9,595 nucleotides of DNA from Acidobacteriota bacterium (GTDB lineage Bacteria > Acidobacteriota > Vicinamibacteria > Vicinamibacterales > CAVVIG01): the NCBI GenBank assembly GCA_003222455.1, contig QHWF01000253.1, positions 1 to 9,595 of the forward strand. Direction: 5' to 3'. The position numbers were made by a program, and so were the translations under genes. Below, piece after piece: positions 1 to 5,533 of the stretch. The notes under the pieces are model-generated. The model did not search any database and was not told where the DNA came from. It saw nothing but the letters and a program-made list of their open reading frames with translations. Every line of letters begins with the position of its first letter. The stretch's first letter is position 1.

Positions 1-177
1 CTCCTGACCCGCGTGCATGCGCCGATCGGCCTCGACATCGGCGCGGTCACGCCGCAGGAGATCGCGGTCAGCATCCTGGCCGAGTTGATCGCGGTCAAAC
101 ACGGGAAATTCACCACCCGGGAGACGGCGGATCTCTCGATGAAGTGGCAGCCACCCAAACTCGCGGCTGATCGTTGA
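1..177 (+). CDS. XdhC/CoxI family protein, C-terminal fragment
   Basis: The window opens inside a gene; frame 1 is open for 58 codons and ends in TGA at 175-177. The readable peptide contains an HAPIGLDIGAVTPQEIAVSI segment followed by a LAELIAVKHGK helix. This matches the end of the Rossmann-like C-terminal domain of XdhC/CoxI proteins, where a 'P(I/V)GLDIGA.TP.EIA.SI.AE' block is the most conserved part. Members of the family bind and protect molybdenum cofactor and help insert its sulfurated form into xanthine dehydrogenase or related molybdenum hydroxylases in the cytoplasm. The N-terminal part lies outside the window, so full length and any fused domain cannot be judged. The downstream deaminase on the same strand would fit a purine-related neighbourhood, but 279 bp of repeat-filled DNA separates them, so co-transcription is doubtful. 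Confidence 0.82.
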   Translation, partial: LLTRVHAPIGLDIGAVTPQEIAVSILAELIAVKHGKFTTRETADLSMKWQPPKLAADR

Positions 178-206
178 ACCACGAGCTCCAGGCAAATCAG
201 AGATAC

Positions 207-423
207 GACGATCAACGCAGAACTCGCGGAACTCGCAGAAGTGCCTTAGCAGGTCGCTGAAAAAGGCGCCGACCTGAAGTTAAAACTGAAAAGCTAAAAC
301 AGAAGAGTGCGATTTTCCGCCTGCTTTTGACTTTTCTGTTTTAACTTTTCACTTCAGGCTGCGTTTTTCAGCAGCCTGTTAGTACTTCTTTCGGCGGGTT
401 CTGCGGTTTCTGCGTTGATCGTC
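207..423. repeat. 217-bp imperfect palindromic intergenic element
   Basis: Almost the whole gap between the xdhC-like gene and the deaminase folds back on itself. From outside inward the matching blocks are: CGATCAACGCAG at 209-220 against its exact complement at 410-421; three 9-bp units (216-242) against three complementary-strand units (388-414); TAGCAGGTCGCTGAAAAA at 247-264 against 364-381 (15 of 18 matched); CCTGAAGT at 273-280 against 351-358 (exact); and 7-bp A-rich units (279-306) against T-rich units (325-352). The loop is roughly 307-324. There is no open reading frame inside, and no obvious target-site duplication outside. It may be a MITE-like or REP/BIME-like element, and as RNA it would form a long hairpin. 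The nature is inferred; the symmetry is seen directly. Confidence 0.8.
279..352. repeat. inverted heptamer array in the palindrome core
   Basis: The left arm reads as consecutive 7-bp units GTTAAAA, CTGAAAA, GCTAAAA, CAGAAGA (279-306). The right arm reads TTTTGAC, TTTTCTG, TTTTAAC, TTTTCAC (325-352). The arms are roughly complementary and separated by about 18 bp. The AT-rich composition stands out against the GC-rich surroundings. This is the first of three inverted 7-bp-period arrays in the window. Confidence 0.7.
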
Positions 424-456
424 CGGGGGTCTGTCCCATACGGAAAGAACCGTAGT

Positions 457-1779
457 ATGTCGCTGCTGATTCGCAGCGGAACCATCGTCACGATGAACGA
501 CGCCTTCGAGGTCCTGGAAGGCGACGTCTCGATCAGCGGCGGCCGCATCGCCGCCATCCACCCGACCATCACCACGCCGCACGATCGCATCGTGGACGCG
601 AACGGCGGTTACGTGCTGCCAGGGTTCGTGCAGACGCACGTTCATCTGTGTCAGACGTTGTTTCGTGGCTACGCCGACGACCTCACCTTGATGGACTGGC
701 TGCGCCTGCGGGTCTGGCCCATGGAAGCGGCGCACCGACCGGCGACGTTACGCGCTGCCGCGCGGCTGGCGAGCGTCGAACTGCTGACGAGCGGCACGAC
801 GACCGTCCTGACCATGGAGACGGTTCACGACACGGACGCCGTGTTCGAAGCGGTGGCGGAAACCGGCATCCGCGCAACCATCGGCAAATGCATGATGGAT
901 TTCGATGCGCAGGTCCCCAGGCGGCTGCAGGAACTGACGCGCGACTCCATCGACGAAAGCCTCTCGATCCGGAAGCGTTGGGATGGCGCGGCGCACGGCC
1001 GTCTGCGGGCGGCGTTTGCGCCGCGGTTTGCGGTGTCGTGCTCGCGCGAACTCCTTGAAGCCGTGGCGGCGCTTTCCCGCGAGCACAACGCCCTCGTGCA
1101 TACCCACGCGTCCGAGTCGCAGGACGAGCTCGCGATCGTCGAGCGGATGTCGGGTGGCCTGACAAACCTGCATTATCTTGCGAGCGTCGGCCTCGCCACA
1201 CCGCACCTGTGCGCCGCGCATTGCGTGTGGGTCAACGCCGACGAGCAGCGGCTCCTGGCCGAGCACGACGTCAAGGTGATGCATTGTCCCGGATCCAACC
1301 TGAAGCTCGGGTCGGGCCTGGCTCCGATTGTCGAACTGCGCGCGCGCGGCGTCACGGTGTCGCTCGGCGCCGACGGCGCCGCATGCAACAACCGCCTCGA
1401 CATGTTCGAAGAAATGAGGCTGGCGGCACTGCTGCAAGCCGTGCGGCATCAGCCTGGCGTGTTGCCGGCGCGCGACGTGTTGTGGATGGCCACGCGTGCC
1501 GGCGCACGGACGCTCGGCCTGGACGCAGACATCGGGTCCATCGAGGTCGGAAAACGAGCCGATCTCATCGTCGTGGGCCGCGATCGGCCGCATCTGGCCA
1601 CCAGTCCCGATCCATTTTCAACGCTGGTCTATTGCGCGACGGGCGCCGACGTGAAGACGACGATTGTCGACGGAGAGGTGCTGGTGAACGACGGCGAGCC
1701 GGTTTACCTGGATCGCGCCGAAATCGTCGGCACGGCTCGTGCGGCCGTCCGCGAGCTGCTCGAGCGCGCGGGATGGTAA
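457..1779 (+). CDS. Amidohydrolase, probable 5'-deoxyadenosine/SAH-type deaminase
   Basis: 440-residue metal-dependent hydrolase of the ATZ/TRZ branch of the amidohydrolase superfamily, which deaminates purines or adenosine derivatives in the cytoplasm. An N-terminal beta-sandwich segment (LLIRSGTIVTMN) precedes a TIM barrel. The metal and catalytic set is complete: HVH (H61, H63) after LPGFVQT, HTHASE (H215, H217 and E220), AHC (H255), and LGADGA (D306) followed by CNNRLDMFEEMRLAALL. The C-terminal G.I..GK.ADLIVV segment rebuilds the sandwich. The 'HVHLCQTLFRG.ADDL.L.DWLRLR.WP.E' and 'LGADGA.CNN' blocks most resemble proteins annotated as 5'-deoxyadenosine deaminase; guanine, 8-oxoguanine or SAH/MTA deaminase remain possible. 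I chose ATG 457 because the frame opens earlier (ATG 415) only within the palindromic repeat, and MSLLIRSGTIV is the standard family N-terminus. GGAAAG at 442-447 is a weak ribosome-binding site. No promoter is clear. Confidence 0.85.
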   Translation: MSLLIRSGTIVTMNDAFEVLEGDVSISGGRIAAIHPTITTPHDRIVDANGGYVLPGFVQTHVHLCQTLFRGYADDLTLMDWLRLRVWPMEAAHRPATLRAAARLASVELLTSGTTTVLTMETVHDTDAVFEAVAETGIRATIGKCMMDFDAQVPRRLQELTRDSIDESLSIRKRWDGAAHGRLRAAFAPRFAVSCSRELLEAVAALSREHNALVHTHASESQDELAIVERMSGGLTNLHYLASVGLATPHLCAAHCVWVNADEQRLLAEHDVKVMHCPGSNLKLGSGLAPIVELRARGVTVSLGADGAACNNRLDMFEEMRLAALLQAVRHQPGVLPARDVLWMATRAGARTLGLDADIGSIEVGKRADLIVVGRDRPHLATSPDPFSTLVYCATGADVKTTIVDGEVLVNDGEPVYLDRAEIVGTARAAVRELLERAGW

Positions 1780-1789
1780 CTCCCTGCTG

Positions 1790-1795
1790 TATAAT
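1790..1795 (+). promoter_or_regulatory. -10 box of the hrcA operon
   Basis: A perfect TATAAT lies just after the deaminase stop codon. Transcription would begin near 1802, giving a leader of about 24 nt and placing the start inside the CIRCE operator. No convincing -35 hexamer is visible 16-18 bp upstream, where the DNA is GC-rich deaminase coding sequence, so activity may rely on an activator or a relaxed -35. Confidence 0.65.
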
Positions 1796-1799
1796 CCCT

Positions 1800-1826
1800 T
1801 TAGCAGTCTCATACGGCGAGTGCTAA
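1800..1826. promoter_or_regulatory. CIRCE operator (HrcA binding site)
   Basis: TTAGCAGTC-N9-GAGTGCTAA matches the CIRCE consensus TTAGCACTC-N9-GAGTGCTAA with the exact 9-bp spacer and a single change, G for C at position 7 of the left arm (1806). The right arm is perfect, and its last A is the first base of the hrcA ATG. CIRCE is the established operator of the HrcA repressor. It lies directly in front of hrcA and downstream of the -10 box, so HrcA bound here would block initiation or clearance: autoregulation of the chaperone operon. In the transcript the inverted repeat would also form a hairpin ending at the start codon. Confidence 0.93.
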
Positions 1827-2860
1827 TGGAACCCCACGATCGGTCCAAGCTGGTGCTGGCCACGCTCGTCCGCGAGTACATCGCCGCTGGCGAACCGGTG
1901 GCTTCGTCCGTGCTCGTCACAGCGGCTGGTCTGGGTGTGTCGTCCGCGACCGTTCGGAGCATTCTCGCGCGGCTCGAGCACGAGGGCTACGTTCAGCAGC
2001 CGCATACGTCCGCCGGCAGAATCCCGACCGATCGTGGATATCGCGTCTACGTCGACATGCTGCTCGAATCGAAGCGGACCGATCGGGCCGCGACGGCGGT
2101 CGAAGCGCGGCTGCGACGCGAGCCCCGGGACGGACGCATCGACTCGCTGCTGCCGCAGGTTTCGCATGTGCTGTCCCAGGCTTCACACAGTGTGGCGTTC
2201 GCCATCCGACCGGCTCACAAAGCTGCTGTCTTCGATCGGGTCGAGTTCGTGCCGCTGAGCAGAATGCGCGTGTTGGTGGTCATCGTCGCACGCGGCGGTC
2301 ACGTCATTCAGAAGGTGATCGACGTCGACGAGGCGTTGCGCTCCGACGATCTTCGGCAGGCTGCCAACTACCTGAACGCCGAGTTTTCGGGTCTTCCGCT
2401 GAGCCGCGCGCGCGAGGCCGTGCTGGAGCGGATCAACCACGAACGGCTGCTTTACGATGCGCTGTTGGCGCGTGCCATGCGCCTGGCGTCGTCGACCTTC
2501 GCCGACTTGCCGGACGATCGAGCGATCTACGTCGAAGGCGCGGCTTCCCTCCTCAGCGAAACCACCGGGTTGACGCTGAGTATGCTGCAAGCTCTGCTGC
2601 ACATGATCGAAGAGAAGCAGAAGCTCGTCCATCTCTTGAACGAATACATCGATGGCCCCGGGCTCACCGTCGTCATCGGCGGCGAGCACGTCGATCCGAA
2701 CCTGCGGCCCTTCAGCCTGGTCGCGTCGACTTATGACGATGCGGCCGGGATCGGGACCGTGGGGGTCATCGGCCCAACCCGGATGCGCTATTCTCGGGCG
2801 ATCGCCGTCGTGGACGGAGCCGCACAAGCGGTCTCCCGCGTCCTGCGCGACCCGAATTAG
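1826..2860 (+). CDS. hrcA: Heat-inducible transcription repressor HrcA
   Basis: 344 residues, the normal HrcA length. HrcA is the CIRCE-binding repressor of class I heat-shock genes, whose folding depends on the chaperonin, so that stress frees the operon. The N-terminal winged helix-turn-helix (about 1-75) shows the family signature: VREYIAAGEPVASSVL, then LGVSSATVRSILARLEHEGY, then QQPHTSAGRIPTDRGYRVYV. The rest is the dimerisation and GAF-like domain, ending in the conserved VIGPTRMRYSRAI block close to the C-terminus. The ATG at 1826 is the only start that gives the family N-terminus; upstream in-frame codons run into the deaminase gene. There is no strong Shine-Dalgarno sequence; GGCGAG at 1815-1820 lies inside the operator. 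hrcA is the first gene of a four-gene operon, with the grpE start codon 19 bp after its stop. Confidence 0.96.
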   Translation: MEPHDRSKLVLATLVREYIAAGEPVASSVLVTAAGLGVSSATVRSILARLEHEGYVQQPHTSAGRIPTDRGYRVYVDMLLESKRTDRAATAVEARLRREPRDGRIDSLLPQVSHVLSQASHSVAFAIRPAHKAAVFDRVEFVPLSRMRVLVVIVARGGHVIQKVIDVDEALRSDDLRQAANYLNAEFSGLPLSRAREAVLERINHERLLYDALLARAMRLASSTFADLPDDRAIYVEGAASLLSETTGLTLSMLQALLHMIEEKQKLVHLLNEYIDGPGLTVVIGGEHVDPNLRPFSLVASTYDDAAGIGTVGVIGPTRMRYSRAIAVVDGAAQAVSRVLRDPN

Positions 2861-2879
2861 GATTATTTTCGAGCACGGT

Positions 2880-3434
2880 ATGACCCAACATCGAGCGACA
2901 GACGCGCCGGAGGCATCGCCGGAAGAGCCGTTGACGGACGCGCCCGAAGCGAGCTCTACCGAGAGTGAGGCGGCCGACGCACCCGTGCCGGTCGACGTCG
3001 CCGCGTTGCAGCGCGAGCGCGACGACTACTACGACCGCTTGATGCGGAAGGCGGCGGAATTCGACAACTACCGGAAACGGGTCGAGCGCGAGCGTCGGGA
3101 GCAAGGGGATCAGGCGGTAGTGGAGCTCCTGCGAGACCTGCTGGCCGTCGTCGACGACTTCGACATCGCGCTGGTGATCGAGGGCGAACCAGCCGCCGCG
3201 TATCGGAAAGGTGTCGAGCTGATTCACGCAAAGCTGCACGATCTGCTGGGCAAATACCGCGTCCGGCCGATCGAAGCGCTCGGCGCCGATTTCGACCCGA
3301 ACGTTCATCAGGCGGTTATCCATGAGGAGAGTGCTGAGCACCGCGAAGGTGAAGTGATCGGCGAGCTTCGCAAGGGCTATATGATGGGCGACCGGCTTCT
3401 GAGACCGGCGATGGTGAAGGTGGCGAAGGCGTGA
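2880..3434 (+). CDS. grpE: Nucleotide exchange factor GrpE
   Basis: 184 residues. GrpE releases ADP from DnaK in the DnaK-DnaJ-GrpE chaperone cycle in the cytoplasm. The first ~45 residues are acidic, Ala/Pro/Glu-rich and probably disordered, as is common in GrpE. A long coiled-coil helix follows, ending in KAAEFDNYRKRVERERRE. The C-terminal beta domain carries the GrpE signature: LGADFDPNVHQAV, then GEVIGELRKGYMMGDRLLRPAMVKV. The ATG at 2880 was chosen because the frame upstream only overlaps hrcA and does not encode GrpE-like sequence. The preceding ribosome-binding sequence is weak, so translation may be coupled to hrcA 19 bp away. The TGA stop overlaps the GTG of dnaJ (GTGA). No dnaK lies between grpE and dnaJ, so its partner must be encoded elsewhere. 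Confidence 0.96.
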   Translation: MTQHRATDAPEASPEEPLTDAPEASSTESEAADAPVPVDVAALQRERDDYYDRLMRKAAEFDNYRKRVERERREQGDQAVVELLRDLLAVVDDFDIALVIEGEPAAAYRKGVELIHAKLHDLLGKYRVRPIEALGADFDPNVHQAVIHEESAEHREGEVIGELRKGYMMGDRLLRPAMVKVAKA

Positions 3435-4576
3435 GCAAGAGGGACTATTACGAGATTCTCGGGATTCAACGATCGGCGACCGACATCGAAATCAAAAGCG
3501 CCTATCGCAAGCTGGCGATGAAATACCACCCGGATCGCAATCCGGGGGACAAAGCCGCCGAAGACCGGTTCAAAGAAGCCGCGGAAGCGTATGCCATCCT
3601 GGCCGATGCCGAGAAGCGGACGCTGTACGATCGATTCGGTCACGCCGGCGTGAGCTCTGCCGCCGGGGCCGGTTTCGATCCAACGGTGTTCACCGGGTTC
3701 GAAGACATTCTCGGCGGCCTGGGCGACATCTTCGGATTCGCCGATTTGTTTGGCGGCGGGCGGCGGCGCGGCGGGCCGCAGCGGGGAGCCGATCTCCGGT
3801 ACGACCTCGAGATTTCATTCGAGGAAGCGGCGCACGGGACCGAAACGACGATTCAAATCCCGCGGTCGGAAACGTGCGAAACCTGTAACGGCTCGGGCGC
3901 GGCAACTGGAAGCTCGCCGACTGTCTGCTCACTCTGCCACGGGCAAGGTCAGGTTCGTCGGCAGCAGGGTTTCTTCGCTATCGCCGCCACGTGTCCTCAA
4001 TGTCGTGGGACGGGCCGAACCATCAGCAAGCCGTGCCAGACGTGTCGCGGCGCCGGACGTGTCACCAGAGAGCGCAAGATCACCGTGAAGATTCCCCCGG
4101 GGATTGCAGCCGGCCAGCAGCTTCGGCTGCAGGGCGAAGGCGAATCCGGGGGCGCCGGCGGACCGGCTGGACATCTGTATGTGGTCGTGCATGTTCAGGA
4201 ACACGAATTCTTCCGCCGCGACGGCACGAGTCTGTTCTGTGAGATTCCCGTGAACTTCACGACGCTGGCCCTGGGTGGTGAAGTGCAGGTGCCGACGCTG
4301 GACGGCAACGAGCTCGTGAAGATTCCGGAATCGACGACGACCGGGACGACGCTCCGGCTGCGCGGCAAAGGCCTGCCGGACGTCAGCGGAGGCAGCCGCG
4401 GCGACCTGTTCGTCACGGTCCAGGTGCACACGCCAAGGAAGCTCACGAGGGAGCAACGTCATCTGCTCGAGCAACTCGCGAAGGTGCTGCCGAAAGAAAA
4501 GTTCGAGCCGCGGCTCCGGGAAGAGCAGCCGGACGAACGGAATCTGTTCGACCGCGTCAAAGACATCTTCGGTTGA
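3431..4576 (+). CDS. dnaJ: Chaperone protein DnaJ (type I J-protein)
   Basis: 381 residues, a complete type A J-protein that delivers unfolded clients to DnaK and stimulates its ATPase. Domains in order: J domain (about 4-70) with HPD at 33-35; Gly/Phe-rich linker (about 75-115); zinc domain with all four CxxCxGxG modules starting at C149, C166, C188 and C202 (CETCNGSG, CSLCHGQG, CPQCRGTG, CQTCRGAG); then two beta-barrel client-binding domains and a C-terminal dimerisation tail (LTREQRHLLEQLAKVLPKE). The start is GTG 3431, which overlaps the grpE stop by four bases and gives the standard MSKRDYYEILG N-terminus; GAAGG just upstream may serve as a ribosome-binding site. The stop overlaps the start of the next gene (TTGA). 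Nothing is truncated. Confidence 0.97.
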   Translation: MSKRDYYEILGIQRSATDIEIKSAYRKLAMKYHPDRNPGDKAAEDRFKEAAEAYAILADAEKRTLYDRFGHAGVSSAAGAGFDPTVFTGFEDILGGLGDIFGFADLFGGGRRRGGPQRGADLRYDLEISFEEAAHGTETTIQIPRSETCETCNGSGAATGSSPTVCSLCHGQGQVRRQQGFFAIAATCPQCRGTGRTISKPCQTCRGAGRVTRERKITVKIPPGIAAGQQLRLQGEGESGGAGGPAGHLYVVVHVQEHEFFRRDGTSLFCEIPVNFTTLALGGEVQVPTLDGNELVKIPESTTTGTTLRLRGKGLPDVSGGSRGDLFVTVQVHTPRKLTREQRHLLEQLAKVLPKEKFEPRLREEQPDERNLFDRVKDIFG

Positions 4577-5430
4577 AGTCGTATCCCGCGATCGACGTAT
4601 CGGGCGAGCCGCCGGATCTGATTCTCGCCGCCGTCGACGAATTCGGGCCAACAGCCGCGGAAGAACGCGGGGCCGTGTTGCGCGTTTTCTTCGTGACGTC
4701 GGAGGCGAGGGACGCGGCCCGAGCGACGTTGGCTGCGCAGTGGAACGTGAATTCGGTGGATGTGCCCGACGACGATTGGGCGCGCCGCTCCCAGGAAAAC
4801 CTGACGCCCGTCACCGTCGGCCGCATCACCATCCTGCCCGACCTCCCGAACCGACCTGACCTATCCGACCGACCCGACCCACCCGACCTCCCTGACCCAC
4901 CCGGCCCTCCTGACCCACCCGACCCCCCTGCTATTGTCATTCGGCCGTCGATGGGTTTCGGCACCGGCCACCATGCCACGACGCGCTTATGTCTCAGGGC
5001 CCTACAAGCGATCGAGGCGAACGGCAAGACCGTGCTCGACATCGGGACGGGATCCGGCGTGCTCGCCATTGCGGCGTCGCGGCTGGGTGCCTCGCGCGTG
5101 GTGGGGATCGATTCCGATCCGGATGCCCTGCAATCGGCGAATGAAAACCTGGCACTGAACCCGGACGCTCACCGAACGACGTTCGAGCTTGCTGATCTGA
5201 TGGCGCAGCCGCTGTCCCGGGCCGACCGTGTCACCGCCAACCTCACTGGATCGCTCCTCGTGCGGGCGGCGTCTTCCCTGCTCGACGCGGTCGACTCCGG
5301 CGGAATAGTGATCGTCAGCGGTCTTCTGCGACACGAACGGGATGACGTCTGCCGCTCATTTGCTCCCTCGTCCATCGTCTGGGAGGAGGAAGAAGACGGA
5401 TGGGTCGGGATCGCGTTCCGGAAGCTCTGA
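4573..5430 (+). CDS. prmA: Ribosomal protein L11 methyltransferase PrmA
   Basis: 285 residues. PrmA is the SAM-dependent enzyme that trimethylates ribosomal protein L11. A short N-terminal substrate-recognition domain (about 1-75, ending WARRSQENLTPVTVG) leads to the class I methyltransferase fold: MGFGTGHHATTRLCL (127-141), motif I DIGTGSGVLAIAAS (156-169), motif II VVGIDSDPDAL, and TANLTGSLL (221-229) in place of the usual 'ANIL' catalytic loop. Between the two domains, where relatives have a short linker, residues 88-119 are a Leu/Pro/Asp tripeptide repeat, described separately. The proposed start is TTG 4573, overlapping the dnaJ stop by four bases, which suggests translational coupling. 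It is the only start near the expected N-terminus, but a rare TTG should be checked. dnaJ-prmA is a common order in bacteria. It is the last gene of the operon. Confidence 0.9.
   Translation: MKSYPAIDVSGEPPDLILAAVDEFGPTAAEERGAVLRVFFVTSEARDAARATLAAQWNVNSVDVPDDDWARRSQENLTPVTVGRITILPDLPNRPDLSDRPDPPDLPDPPGPPDPPDPPAIVIRPSMGFGTGHHATTRLCLRALQAIEANGKTVLDIGTGSGVLAIAASRLGASRVVGIDSDPDALQSANENLALNPDAHRTTFELADLMAQPLSRADRVTANLTGSLLVRAASSLLDAVDSGGIVIVSGLLRHERDDVCRSFAPSSIVWEEEEDGWVGIAFRKL
4834..4929 (+). repeat. 9-bp tandem repeat coding Pro-Asp tripeptides inside prmA
   Basis: The DNA is a run of about ten degenerate 9-bp units of the type CCNCCCGAC, pyrimidine-rich on the plus strand. In the prmA frame it is read as three-residue units: LPD, LPN, RPD, LSD, RPD, PPD, LPD, PPG, PPD, PPD, then PP. 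Length and frame are compatible with an expandable minisatellite that leaves the reading frame intact. It sits at the boundary between the N-terminal domain and the methyltransferase domain. Confidence 0.85.
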
Positions 5431-5468
5431 ACAAGGCGGAACCCCAACTACCTGAACCCACGTTGGAA

Positions 5469-5495
5469 CGCAAAGGCCGCGAAGGCCGCAAACAA
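5469..5495. repeat. three nonamer repeat units
   Basis: CGCAAAGGC, CGCGAAGGC and CGCAAACAA follow each other in the 103-bp gap between prmA and the secreted protein gene. Period and composition match the CGCAGAAnn nonamers at 216-242, 388-414 (complement) and 9346-9372. No hairpin terminator is recognisable in this gap. Confidence 0.6.
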
Positions 5496-5533
5496 TACTA
5501 TGAAAAAAAGATGACAGTCAACCGGGCCCGTGC

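Noticed and set aside
207..423. Insertion sequence
   Set aside because: No transposase frame inside and no clear target-site duplication outside; at most a non-autonomous element.
415..456. Earlier ATG for the deaminase
   Set aside because: These 14 codons overlap the outer edge of the palindromic repeat and do not resemble the family N-terminus; MSLLIRSGTIV at 457 does.
2860..3431. A hidden dnaK or remnant between grpE and dnaJ
   Set aside because: grpE and dnaJ overlap by four bases and both are full length, so there is no room for a remnant.
3929..4651. 240-codon minus-strand frame opposite dnaJ
   Set aside because: Arg-rich composition typical of antisense reading in GC-rich DNA, overlapping the zinc-finger coding part of dnaJ; no domain recognised.
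4557..5069. Gly/Ser-rich open frame on the minus strand opposite prmA
   Set aside because: It is the reverse reading of the CCNCCCGAC repeat inside prmA; outside the repeat it has no recognisable domain, and the plus strand encodes a clear methyltransferase.
5496..5533. Short ATG-AAA-AAA start and a possible promoter before the secreted protein gene
   Set aside because: The ATG at 5500 stops after four codons, and the AT-rich patch lacks a convincing -35/-10 pair.
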